A stretch of 64,000 nucleotides of DNA from Armatimonadota bacterium. GTDB taxonomy: Bacteria > Sysuimicrobiota > Sysuimicrobiia > Sysuimicrobiales > Sysuimicrobiaceae. Location: the NCBI GenBank assembly GCA_031432545.1, contig JAVKGX010000005.1, positions 1 to 64,000 on the forward strand, in the 5' to 3' direction. Numbering within the stretch: position 1 is the stretch's first letter; every line of letters starts with the position of its first letter. The notes under the pieces are model-generated. The model searched no databases and had not been told where the DNA came from. It worked only from the letters and a program-made list of their open reading frames with translations. A program made the position numbers and the translations under genes. Of the stretch, positions 25,550-33,751 are shown in pieces.

Positions 25550-26113
25550 CTACCTCGGCAGCAGATCGACGCGCGGCTCGTGGCCCCAGGTGACCAGCGC
25601 GCCCAGGGTCTTGTCGTCGCCCATCGTGCAGTTGACGACGGTCGTTTCCCCCAGCGGCTTGATGCCCGGCGACTCGTGGACGTGGCCGCACACCACCAGA
25701 CGTGGCCTCAGCCGCAGGACGAAGTCGCGGACCGACCGAGAGCCGATGTGCTGACCGGTGCGGGTCCGGTCGAGCACGCCGTAGGGCGGTTCGTGGACGA
25801 CGAGCACGTCGCACGGCTCGTTGCGGAGTCCGCAGAAGCGCACGCCATCGTGCTCGATCACCCCGTGGTTGGGGTTGCGCGCCCTGCTTCGCCCGATCGT
25901 GCCGTCGACCTCGAAGGTGTCCATGTTGCCCGGAATCGCGATCACCACACCGGGCAGCTCGTCGAGCAGTGCGAGCGCTTCGGTCCCCTTGCCGGCGTGG
26001 GTGATGTCTCCGGCGAGGATCACCACATCGGGCTGCAACTCCGCCGCCGCGCGGCGCACGGCCTCGACGCGATCGGGGCGACCGTGCAGGTCGGCTGTGG
26101 CGAAGATGCGCAT
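25550..26113 (-). CDS. calcineurin-like metallophosphoesterase
   Basis: A 187-residue YfcE/MJ0936-type phosphoesterase. All metal-binding motifs are there in order: FATADLHGRPD, VILAGDITHAG, AIPGNMD, VVHEPPYG and VVCGHVHESPG. Known relatives hydrolyse phosphodiesters; no natural substrate is certain. It lies 15 bp after the gene at 26129-26941 on the same strand, so the two form an operon. Confidence 0.88.
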   Translation of the reverse strand: MRIFATADLHGRPDRVEAVRRAAAELQPDVVILAGDITHAGKGTEALALLDELPGVVIAIPGNMDTFEVDGTIGRSRARNPNHGVIEHDGVRFCGLRNEPCDVLVVHEPPYGVLDRTRTGQHIGSRSVRDFVLRLRPRLVVCGHVHESPGIKPLGETTVVNCTMGDDKTLGALVTWGHEPRVDLLPR

Positions 26114-26128
26114 GAACCACCGCAGGTC

Positions 26129-26941
26129 CTACTGCAATCGATCGAACAGCCGCAGGTGTTGCCAGCGCAAATACCGGTCGCTGAGCAACGACAGCGGCTT
26201 GCGCGCCGCAGCGAAGTTGTCGGACAGTTGCTCGAGCACCCGGCGCAGCCCGTACGTCGAGGCCGCCTCGTGCTCGGCGGCTCGGCGGTAGAAGGCCGCT
26301 CCCTGCTGTTCGTACTCCTCGAGGCTGCGCCACTCGCCTCCGATCACGCGGCCGGGCAGGATGCGCCGGGCGTACGACCCCCTGGAGAGGACGTGCCCGG
26401 GGAACAGTCCCGTGACGAACAGCGCGATGTCGGCGATCCGCCGCAGCAGCGGGAAGCGCCAACTCTCTTCCACGAGGTCCGCCAGCCGGATCATGTCGTC
26501 CATGCTCATGTCCGAGAACTGCAGGCGCTCCACCCGCCCGGCCCTGTGGAGGCGAACCTCGTACGTCTCCGTCCGCACGAACGAGGCGAGCATCGCGCTC
26601 AGGTAGTCCAGCACGTCTTCGTCCTCGAGGAGCTGGCGCACGCGCGGGGTGTCGAAGACCGGTACGGACTCGCCCGCTCCGATGCGCTCCATCGTGTAGC
26701 GCGCCTGGCGGATGTCGCGGGCCACCCGCCGCAGCAGGATGGTGAACAGCAGGCGCGGCGACAGCTTGAGGGTGACGTCCTGGTCGGTCCGGATGCGCTC
26801 CAGCAAGCGGTCGTCCTCCAGCGCCACGTCCAGGAACTCGGGGCGCTCAAGCTTTGCCCGCAGCGCGGGCACGTCTGCGGGGCGCTCGGCCAGCGTGTCG
26901 GCGACAAATGCCAGGTCACGGTCGCTGTACGTCGGAAACAT
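26129..26941 (-). CDS. hypothetical alpha-helical protein
   Basis: A 270-residue soluble-looking protein rich in Arg, Leu and Asp. Segments such as LSPRLLFTILLRRVARDIRQ and MDDMIRLADLVEESWRFPLL suggest helical bundles; there is one moderately hydrophobic part (LLRRIADIALFVTGLFPGHV). No known motif is seen. AAGGGAGGG lies upstream of ATG 26941. It heads an operon with the phosphoesterase and is divergent from the TRAP permease, with 169 bp between them. A TATACT box at 26977-26982 on its strand may be its -10. Confidence 0.75.
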   Translation of the reverse strand: MFPTYSDRDLAFVADTLAERPADVPALRAKLERPEFLDVALEDDRLLERIRTDQDVTLKLSPRLLFTILLRRVARDIRQARYTMERIGAGESVPVFDTPRVRQLLEDEDVLDYLSAMLASFVRTETYEVRLHRAGRVERLQFSDMSMDDMIRLADLVEESWRFPLLRRIADIALFVTGLFPGHVLSRGSYARRILPGRVIGGEWRSLEEYEQQGAAFYRRAAEHEAASTYGLRRVLEQLSDNFAAARKPLSLLSDRYLRWQHLRLFDRLQ

Positions 26942-27110
26942 CGGCCGCCAACCCTCCCTTGCGACACTCCACCTTGAGTATACGTACGTTGGACTCGAAT
27001 CGATTTCTCCCTGCCGGACCGTGGAGGAACCGAGGGGGGCAGCGCGAACCATCACGCAGGCCGGACCGCTCCCGGCCGGTTCCCCGAAGTCCGTGGTATG
27101 GGAGGTGCCC

Positions 27111-29396
27111 GTGGCCGAGCACATCCGACGCTCCGGGGTCCCGCAACCCGAGACGACGGAGGAGGTGGAGAGGCTCCTCATCGAGGCCGACCCGGAGTTC
27201 GGGTACAGGCGCCTGGTGGGCCCGTTTGCAGCGGCGGTGGGGGTCGTCGCTGTGGCGATGTCGGTCTTCCACGTCTACACGGCGGGCTGGGGCACGCTGC
27301 TGGCGCTCAAACAGCGGGCGGTGCACGTCGCGTTCGCCTTCACCCTCGTGTTCCTGCTGTATCCGCTTCGTCGCAGGTATGCAGCCCAGCGGTTCTTCGG
27401 CCCGGTCGACGTGGCATTCGCCGCGGCCGGTGTGTTTGCGGTCGGCTACCTGCTGTACCACCACGACCGTCTGATGCTGTCTGCGGGCCAGCTCACCCGC
27501 AACGACCTGCTCGTCGGGGCCCTCGGCATCCTTCTGGTGCTGGAAGGAGGGCGGCGAGTCATGGGGGTGCTCCCGTTCATCGCTGCGGCGCTGCTCGTCT
27601 ACCCCTTCATCGGGGAGTACATCCCCGGGGCGTTCGCCGTCCGTCGGTTCCCGCTGGACCGTGTGATCGAACACATGTGGTACACGACCGAGGGCGTGTT
27701 CAGCATTCCGATCGGAGTGTCGGCGACGTTCGTGTTCATGTTCGTCCTGCTGGGAGCCTTCCTGGAGCGCACGGGGCTGGGCCAGATGTTCGTCGAGGTG
27801 GCCATGGGGATCGCGGGCTGGATGCACGGGGGGCCGGCCAAGGTGTCGGTGTTCAGCAGCGCGCTGCTGGGCACGGTGTCGGGGTCCTCGGTGGCCAACG
27901 TCGTGGCCGACGGGGTCTTCAACATCCCTCTGATGAAGCGGTTGGGCTACCACCCTCGGTTCGCCGCGGCCGCGGAGGCGGCGACGTCGGTGGGCGGGCA
28001 GATCATGCCCCCCGTGATGGGTGCGGCGGCGTTCATCATGGCCGAGTTCGTCGGGGTGCCGTACCTGACGATCATCCAGGCCGCAATCGTCCCTGCCCTG
28101 CTGTACTTCGTATCGCTGTTCTTCATGATCCATTTCGAGGCCCGCCGGCTCGACCTGCGTGGGCTGCGGCGGGACGAACTCCCCAACGTCTGGCGGACGA
28201 TCGCCCGCAAGTGGTATCTGGCGGTCCCGCTGGCCGTGATGGTCGGCTACCTGCTGCAGGGGTTCTCGCCCATGCGGGCGTCGTTTTTGGCCATCGTGCT
28301 GGCGGCCTACGTGCACCTCGTCACGTGCCTGCTGGAAGCGACCGACCAGGAATCGCGATCGCGGGGTCTGGTGGGCGTCTTTGGGGCGGCGGTGCTCGTC
28401 GTCGGCACCGTGGCGCTGTGGTACCTGTACACCCGGGGCGTCGGGTCGGTCCTGCCGCCAGGCCACGTCGCGGTGGCCCTCGCGCTGGTGGGGTTCGTCG
28501 CGTTCATGGCCTACCCGGTACATCACCGCTACGTGACCGACATCTGGCAGACGCTGGAGTACGGTGCACGCAACGCCCTCGGCGTGGCGATGGCCTGCGC
28601 GGTCGTCGGCATCATCATCGGCATCGTCACCCTCACTGGTATCGGCAACGCTTTCGTGGCGCTGACCGTGACGCTCGGCCAGCAGAACCTGTTCTTGACG
28701 CTGGTGTTCGTGATGATCGCTTGTACGATCGTCGGCTCGGGCATCCCGACGACCGCCACGTACATCATCCTTGCGGCGCTGGCCGTGCCGGCGGTCGAGC
28801 AGTTGTTGCCGGCGACCGGACCCGAGATCTTCCCGGGTGTGACGGTCACGAAGATCGCGGCGCACATGTTCATCTTCTATTACGGTGTGATCGCCGATCT
28901 CACGCCGCCGGATGCGCTCGCCGCCTACGCAGCGGCCGGCATCGCGCGCACGCCACCCTTCCCCGTCAGCCTGGAGGCGACGCGGCACGCGCTGGCGGCG
29001 ATCGTCGTGCCGTTCACCTTCATCTACTCCCCCCAGATCCTCCTGATGTCGGGGACGCTCCATGAGCAGCTGCAGGCTGTGGCGACGGCGATCCTCGGGA
29101 TCGTGATCCTGGCCGCGGGGGTGAGCGGCTACTTCTTCTGGCACGCGCACATCGTCGAGCGCATCCTCCTGGTGGGGGCCGCGGTCATTCTGATCTTCCA
29201 CCACCCGTTGGCCGACTTGGCGGGCATCGCGGTGGCCGTCCTCGTCGCGGTCGCTCAGATCCTCAGGCGCCGCGAGGTGCAGACGTCGCGGGCACCCGCA
29301 TCGCCGCCGTCACCGCCGCGAGGCGAGTCGTCGCTCACCGGTGCGGGGCGGCGCTGGGTGTGGTCGGAAGACCGGGGCTGGGTCGAGAGGGACTAG
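27111..29396 (+). CDS. TRAP transporter, fused DctQM permease (4TM/12TM)
   Basis: A 761-residue membrane protein with about 18 hydrophobic segments, the fused type of TRAP permease in which the small and large subunits form one chain. The hallmark GGQIMPPVMGAAAFIMAE and SSALLGTVSGSSVANVVADG are intact, as is VGSGIPTTATYIILAALAVP in the second half. Fused permeases normally work with a TAXI-type binding protein, but no such gene lies on either side. GTG 27111 was chosen because GGGAGGTG lies just before it. It ends five bases before an arginase-family gene. Confidence 0.93.
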   Translation: MAEHIRRSGVPQPETTEEVERLLIEADPEFGYRRLVGPFAAAVGVVAVAMSVFHVYTAGWGTLLALKQRAVHVAFAFTLVFLLYPLRRRYAAQRFFGPVDVAFAAAGVFAVGYLLYHHDRLMLSAGQLTRNDLLVGALGILLVLEGGRRVMGVLPFIAAALLVYPFIGEYIPGAFAVRRFPLDRVIEHMWYTTEGVFSIPIGVSATFVFMFVLLGAFLERTGLGQMFVEVAMGIAGWMHGGPAKVSVFSSALLGTVSGSSVANVVADGVFNIPLMKRLGYHPRFAAAAEAATSVGGQIMPPVMGAAAFIMAEFVGVPYLTIIQAAIVPALLYFVSLFFMIHFEARRLDLRGLRRDELPNVWRTIARKWYLAVPLAVMVGYLLQGFSPMRASFLAIVLAAYVHLVTCLLEATDQESRSRGLVGVFGAAVLVVGTVALWYLYTRGVGSVLPPGHVAVALALVGFVAFMAYPVHHRYVTDIWQTLEYGARNALGVAMACAVVGIIIGIVTLTGIGNAFVALTVTLGQQNLFLTLVFVMIACTIVGSGIPTTATYIILAALAVPAVEQLLPATGPEIFPGVTVTKIAAHMFIFYYGVIADLTPPDALAAYAAAGIARTPPFPVSLEATRHALAAIVVPFTFIYSPQILLMSGTLHEQLQAVATAILGIVILAAGVSGYFFWHAHIVERILLVGAAVILIFHHPLADLAGIAVAVLVAVAQILRRREVQTSRAPASPPSPPRGESSLTGAGRRWVWSEDRGWVERD

Positions 29397-29401
29397 CCGG
29401 C

Positions 29402-30301
29402 ATGGCACGGATCGGGATTCTCGGCGTGCCGCTCGACCTGGGGTCGGATCGGCGCGGAACGGACATGGGTCCCAGCGCGATCCGCTACGCACGCCTCCGC
29501 AGCGTCCTGCGATCCATCGGCCACGAGGTCGTCGATTACGGCAACGTCAGTTTCCCGGTCGTCGAGAGGCTGGCGGAGAGCGCGTCGCGCGTCCGCTACG
29601 CAGACGCGATCGTGGCGGTGTGCGAGGAGGTTGACCGCGAGGTTGCGGCGCTGCTCGGGCGGGGCGCGGTCCCGGTGATCCTGGGCGGCGACCACAGCCT
29701 GAGCCTGGGCACGATGGCGGCCGTCGCGCGCCACCGTCCGGAGGTCGGACTGTTGTGGCTGGACGCGCACGGCGACTTCAACACGCCCGAGACGTCGCCG
29801 ACGGGCAATGTCCACGGCATGGTCCTCGCAGCGCTGGTGGGCAGGGGTGACCCCGCGTTGGGATCGGTGGGCGGTTTTGGGCCCAAGGTCGACGCCGCGC
29901 GCACCGCCCTGGTGGGTGTTCGCGACCTCGATCCGCCCGAGCGAACGGCGCTGCGGGAAGCCGGCGTGGCGGTGTTCACCATGCGGGACGTGGACGAGCG
30001 CGGCGTGGCCGAGGTGATGCGGGAGGCGCTGCGCATCGTCACCCGTGGCTTTTCGGCGCCGCTGCACCTCAGCGTGGATCTCGACGTCGTGGATCCGATG
30101 CACGCGCCCGGGGTCGCCACACCCGCGGTGGGCGGGCTCTCGTACCGGGAGGCGCACCTGGCGATGGAGATCGTCGCGGAGTCCGGAGCGCTGGCCTCCC
30201 TGGAGGCGGTCGAGGTCAACCCCGTGATGGACACAGAGAACCGAACGGCCCGGCTGGCGACGGAACTGATCGCATCCGCCCTGGGCAAGCGGATCCTGTA
30301 G
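29402..30301 (+). CDS. arginase/agmatinase family ureohydrolase
   Basis: A 299-residue binuclear manganese enzyme. The metal motifs are ILGGDHSLSLG, LWLDAHGDFN and LHLSVDLDVVDPMHAPG, followed by the family Glu in VEVNPVMD. The length and GVPLDLGSDRRGTDMGPSAI at the start resemble true arginases (RocF), which split arginine to ornithine and urea; agmatinase or a guanidino-acid hydrolase is possible. It begins five bases after the TRAP permease, which suggests that the transporter brings in its substrate or a related compound. Confidence 0.92.
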   Translation: MARIGILGVPLDLGSDRRGTDMGPSAIRYARLRSVLRSIGHEVVDYGNVSFPVVERLAESASRVRYADAIVAVCEEVDREVAALLGRGAVPVILGGDHSLSLGTMAAVARHRPEVGLLWLDAHGDFNTPETSPTGNVHGMVLAALVGRGDPALGSVGGFGPKVDAARTALVGVRDLDPPERTALREAGVAVFTMRDVDERGVAEVMREALRIVTRGFSAPLHLSVDLDVVDPMHAPGVATPAVGGLSYREAHLAMEIVAESGALASLEAVEVNPVMDTENRTARLATELIASALGKRIL

Positions 30302-30334
30302 GTGTCGGGGATGGCAGGAGGGCAGGTACGATCC

Positions 30335-30913
30335 GTGGCGCCCATCGTCCTCGCGTCCGTCTCGCCGCAGCGGAGGGAGATCCTCGCGCGGTTGGGCGTG
30401 CCGTTCGTGGTGGTGTCTCCACGCTACGAAGAGCACGACCCGCCGGGGCTGGATCCCGTCTCGCTCGTACGGGAGCACGCGCGCGGCAAGGCCCGTTCGG
30501 TGATCGCCCAGGCGGAGGGGCGGCCGGTCCTGGGTGTGGACACGACCGTGGTCCTCGACGGGCGGATCTACGGCAAGGCCAGCGACGCCAGGGAAGCATC
30601 CGACATGCTGGTGGCGCTGGCGGGCAAGACGCACGAGGTCGTCTCGGGCCTGTGCCTGCTGACCGACACCTGGGAGGAGGTCCACCACGACGTGACGCGC
30701 GTGACCTTCCGGGCACTGTCTCCGCGCGAGATCGCGGGGTACGTCGCCACTGGCGAGTGGCGCGATCGTGCCGGGGCCTATGCGATCCAGGGCCGCGGTG
30801 CCGCTCTGGTCCGGCGCATAGAGGGGGACTACCACAACGTGGTCGGGCTGCCGGCCGCCGTGCTGGTCGACCTGCTGGCCCGCCGGTTCCCCGGCACCTA
30901 CGGCTTGGGATAA
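30335..30913 (+). CDS. maf: Maf-like nucleoside triphosphate pyrophosphatase
   Basis: A 192-residue Maf/HAM1-superfamily enzyme that hydrolyses non-canonical or free pyrimidine NTPs to monophosphates. It opens IVLASVSPQRREILARLG (the usual SASPRR motif with Val for Ala), then LGVDTTVVLDGRIYGKA with the catalytic Asp and Lys, and GDYHNVVGLP at the end. GTG 30335 was chosen since it sits directly before the first strand; longer starts at 30302 or 30311 exist. It follows the arginase gene closely on the same strand. Confidence 0.92.
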   Translation: MAPIVLASVSPQRREILARLGVPFVVVSPRYEEHDPPGLDPVSLVREHARGKARSVIAQAEGRPVLGVDTTVVLDGRIYGKASDAREASDMLVALAGKTHEVVSGLCLLTDTWEEVHHDVTRVTFRALSPREIAGYVATGEWRDRAGAYAIQGRGAALVRRIEGDYHNVVGLPAAVLVDLLARRFPGTYGLG

Positions 30914-30929
30914 CCGCACCGCACCACCG

Positions 30930-31403
30930 TCAGAACAGCCACGGCAGGAAGCGTTTCGTCTGCGACCGGTACTCCGTGTACTCCGGAAAGCGTTGCACCA
31001 GGAACTGCTCCTCTCGCTCCGACTTCAGGTAGAAGTAGACCGTGAGTACGGCGGCGAGCAGCAGGTGCAACCCGCTGTTGCGCACCACGGCCCACCCGAA
31101 CGCCGCGACGATCAGGCCGCCGTAGATCGGGTGGCGGGAGTGTGCGTACACACCGGTGCGGATCAGCCGCGCCTGGGGCCTCGGGCGCGGCAGCGGCGTC
31201 AGACCGACTCCCAGCTGACCAGCCGCGAGCACGGCCAACCCCAGGCCCCCGGCCATCAGGGCCGCGCCGACGGCGATCCTAGCCGCCGACCCTTCGCCCG
31301 GCCAGCGCCAAGCAGGTGGGGCCAGTGCGATCAGCAGGATGACGATCCCCTGACCGATGACCCACCACTCGCCCCGTGTGTTGCGCCACCAGGGTGGTTC
31401 CAC
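30930..31403 (-). CDS. isoprenylcysteine carboxyl methyltransferase-like membrane protein
   Basis: A 157-residue protein with about four membrane segments. The C-terminal signature LIRTGVYAHSRHPIYGGLIV and the ending SEREEQFLVQRFPEYTEYR belong to the ICMT/PEMT family of membrane methyltransferases. Bacterial members have unknown lipids or quinone-like acceptors. GTG 31403 was chosen, nine bases after GGGAGGG; an earlier GTG at 31433 would overlap the upstream FAD oxidase gene by 11 bases. The two genes are clearly one transcription unit. Confidence 0.85.
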   Translation of the reverse strand: MEPPWWRNTRGEWWVIGQGIVILLIALAPPAWRWPGEGSAARIAVGAALMAGGLGLAVLAAGQLGVGLTPLPRPRPQARLIRTGVYAHSRHPIYGGLIVAAFGWAVVRNSGLHLLLAAVLTVYFYLKSEREEQFLVQRFPEYTEYRSQTKRFLPWLF

Positions 31404-31422
31404 GCCGCCAGTCCCTCCCGCG

Positions 31423-32577
31423 TCACAGGACACCGCTTTCCGGGTTGAGATCGCCCTCGGCGAACCGCGTCGCCCGCAGCGGTCGGATGTCCAGGGATGT
31501 TGCCTCGCCGTCGGTGACCACCTCGGCGACGAGCTGGCCGAGCGCGGGCGCGTGCATCACCCCATGCCCCGACGACCCGTTCACCAGGTACAGACCCGCC
31601 AGGCCCGGTGCCTGCCCCAGGATGACGTGGCGGTCCGGGGACATCTCGTACAGACCGGCCCAGCACCGTTCCAGGTCGATCTCGGCTTCGGCCAGGCAAA
31701 GCAGGCGCGTGCGGGCGCGTACCATCACGCCGTCCAGCCACCGCTCGTCGAAGGTCGTGTCGAACGGGTCGTCCGACGGCAGATCCGCAGGCCACAGCAG
31801 GAGCACGCGGCCGTCGCGCACGCGGAGGTGGAAGCCGTCCTCGACGAAGATCGTCATCGGCATGTGTTCCGGGAGCCCCCCGAAGGGGTGCGTGACCGCC
31901 ACCTGGCGGCGCACCGGGTGGACCGGAATTGCCACGCCCGCCTGCCGGGCGACCTTACCCGCCCACGGACCGGCAGCGTTGACGACGCACGCGGTGGCGA
32001 TCGTCGTCCTGTCCGTCCGGACGCCCGCGATGCGCCCGTCGGTGACCACGCACCGGGCGTCCGCCCCGTACACAAACTCCACACCGAGTCGCCGGGCGGC
32101 TTCGAGGTAGCCCCGCAAGATCTCGGTCGGCTTTGTGAAGCCGTCGGTGGGACAGAACGTCCCGCCCGTAACCCGATCCAACTTCACGGCCGGATGGATT
32201 CGGGCGATCTCCTCGGGGCAGACCTCCGCAACCTCGCGCAGCCCTGCGCGCCGCTGCACGTCGACGGCGGCCCTGAGCAGCTCCATCTGGTCCGGCGACG
32301 TCGCGATGAACAGGTATCCACACGGGCGGTAGCCGGGATCGACGCCGGTCTCTTCACGAAACGCCAGCAGTTTGGCGCGCGAGAGCAGCGACAGCCGGAC
32401 GTTCACCTCCGTCGTGAACTGCGCACGGAAACCCCCGGTGGCGCACGCCGTGCTGCCCATACCCGGTCCCGGCGCGCGCTCGACGACGACCGTGCGCAAG
32501 CCCCGGGCAGCCAGGTGATAGGCGACGCTGGCGCCGATCACGCCGGCGCCGATCACGACGGCGTCTGCGGTAGGCAT
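31423..32577 (-). CDS. FAD-dependent amine/amino-acid oxidoreductase (DadA/SoxB-like)
   Basis: A 384-residue flavoprotein of the DAO family. The N-terminal dinucleotide fold is AVVIGAGVIGASVAYHLA, the middle has VVNAAGPWAGKVARQAGV, and the C-terminal FAD site is GLYLVNGSSGHGVMHAPALG. Relatives include sarcosine oxidase beta, glycine oxidase and D-amino-acid dehydrogenase. The substrate is not predictable; the GxG turn and a Cys near CATGGFRAQF fit sarcosine-oxidase-like enzymes. It is divergent from argC, with 85 bp between the starts. Confidence 0.88.
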   Translation of the reverse strand: MPTADAVVIGAGVIGASVAYHLAARGLRTVVVERAPGPGMGSTACATGGFRAQFTTEVNVRLSLLSRAKLLAFREETGVDPGYRPCGYLFIATSPDQMELLRAAVDVQRRAGLREVAEVCPEEIARIHPAVKLDRVTGGTFCPTDGFTKPTEILRGYLEAARRLGVEFVYGADARCVVTDGRIAGVRTDRTTIATACVVNAAGPWAGKVARQAGVAIPVHPVRRQVAVTHPFGGLPEHMPMTIFVEDGFHLRVRDGRVLLLWPADLPSDDPFDTTFDERWLDGVMVRARTRLLCLAEAEIDLERCWAGLYEMSPDRHVILGQAPGLAGLYLVNGSSGHGVMHAPALGQLVAEVVTDGEATSLDIRPLRATRFAEGDLNPESGVL

Positions 32578-32626
32578 CGCCACAGCCTTCGGGGCTCGCC
32601 GCGCGGACCCCTCCCGTTTCCGGGGG

Positions 32627-32655
32627 TTGCAAGTTCATGCAGCCGTGTGTATATT
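32627..32655 (+). promoter_or_regulatory. arg operon promoter
   Basis: TTGCAA at 32627-32632 and TATATT at 32650-32655 are separated by exactly 17 bases. The expected transcription start is at 32661-32664, which falls on the argC ATG at 32663. There is no ribosome binding site before that ATG, so the message is probably leaderless. Confidence 0.6.
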
Positions 32656-32660
32656 CATGC
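32634..32660 (+). promoter_or_regulatory. candidate ArgR operator half-sites
   Basis: TTCATGC occurs at 32634-32640 and 32654-32660, 20 bp apart, one in the promoter spacer and one over the -10 box. The TTCA core matches one arm of the known ARG box (TGAAT-N4-ATTCA type), but no complete palindrome is present. ArgR is encoded at the end of the same operon. The repeat is exact; assignment to ArgR is inference. Confidence 0.4.
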
Positions 32661-32662
32661 TT

Positions 32663-33694
32663 ATGATTCGCGTCAGCGTCGCCGGCGCGTCCGGCTACAC
32701 GGGGGGCGAGGTGGTCCGGTGGTTGAGCCGCCACCCGCGGGTGCAGATCCGCCACCTGGCGGCGGCCCAGCAACAGGGTCGGTCGATCGAAGCGGTCTTC
32801 CCGAACCTCCGCGGGGTCGTGCGCCACACGCTGGAGGGCGCGGACTGGCACCGGATCGGTGCGGACTCCGAGGTGGTCTTCCTCGCGCTGCCCCACGAGG
32901 TCGCGATCGAGGCGGCGCCCGAGATCCTGCGGGCCGGCGCCCGGGTCGTGGACTTGGGGGCGGGCTTTCGGCTTCGGGACCCGGAGGCGTACGTGCGTTG
33001 GTACGGGTTCGAGCACCGTGCGGCCCAGATGCTGGGGCAGGCGGTCTACGGCCTGCCCGAGTTCTGGCGTTCGTCGATCCGTTCGGCGCAACTGGTTGCC
33101 AGCCCTGGTTGCTACCCCACTGCCGCTGTGCTGGCCATCGCACCGCTCGCGCAGGCTGGATGTGTTTCCGGTGCCGTGGTCGTGGATGCCAAGTCCGGGG
33201 TGTCGGGGGCGGGGCGGGCGCCGGCGGCCGGCACCCACTTCGGCGAGGTGAATGAGAACGTGCGTCCGTACAACGTCGGGACGCACCGGCACGTCCCGGA
33301 GATGGAGCAGGCGCTGTCGGCGCTGGGCTGTCCGTTGCGCGTGTTCTTCGCACCCCACCTGATCCCGATGACGCGCGGCATCCTGGCGAACTGCTACGTG
33401 ACGCTCGCTAAGCCCCTGGCGCCGGCCGAGGCGGTTGCGCTGTACCGCGAGGCATACGACGCCGAACCCTTCGTGCGGGTACTGACCGACGAGCTCCCGC
33501 AGACGAAGGCCACGTATGGGTCGAACTTCTGCGACGTTGCGGTGCGCGTGGACGCCGAGCGGCGCGTGGCGGTGGCGATCGCCGCGCTGGACAACCTCGG
33601 CAAAGGCGCCGCCGGACAGGCGATCCAGAGCATGAACCTGATGTGCGGCCTCCCGGAGGAAGAGGGGCTGTGGGCGGCGGCGGTCTTTCCCTAG
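32663..33694 (+). CDS. argC: N-acetyl-gamma-glutamyl-phosphate reductase
   Basis: A 343-residue NADPH-dependent enzyme, third step of arginine synthesis. The nucleotide-binding opening is VSVAGASGYTGGEVVRWLSR, the catalytic Cys is in LVASPGCYPTAA, and HRHVPEMEQAL with HLIPMTRGILANCYV completes the active site. ATG 32663 gives the usual N-terminus; ATG 32657 is a second option. It opens a seven-gene arg operon. The promoter overlaps the start, and no Shine-Dalgarno sequence is present. Confidence 0.95.
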   Translation: MIRVSVAGASGYTGGEVVRWLSRHPRVQIRHLAAAQQQGRSIEAVFPNLRGVVRHTLEGADWHRIGADSEVVFLALPHEVAIEAAPEILRAGARVVDLGAGFRLRDPEAYVRWYGFEHRAAQMLGQAVYGLPEFWRSSIRSAQLVASPGCYPTAAVLAIAPLAQAGCVSGAVVVDAKSGVSGAGRAPAAGTHFGEVNENVRPYNVGTHRHVPEMEQALSALGCPLRVFFAPHLIPMTRGILANCYVTLAKPLAPAEAVALYREAYDAEPFVRVLTDELPQTKATYGSNFCDVAVRVDAERRVAVAIAALDNLGKGAAGQAIQSMNLMCGLPEEEGLWAAAVFP

Positions 33695-33751
33695 CGGGCG
33701 TGGTCCGAAGACCGGCCATCCGTTGCCCATCGTGTGTCTTCGAGGTGCGGG

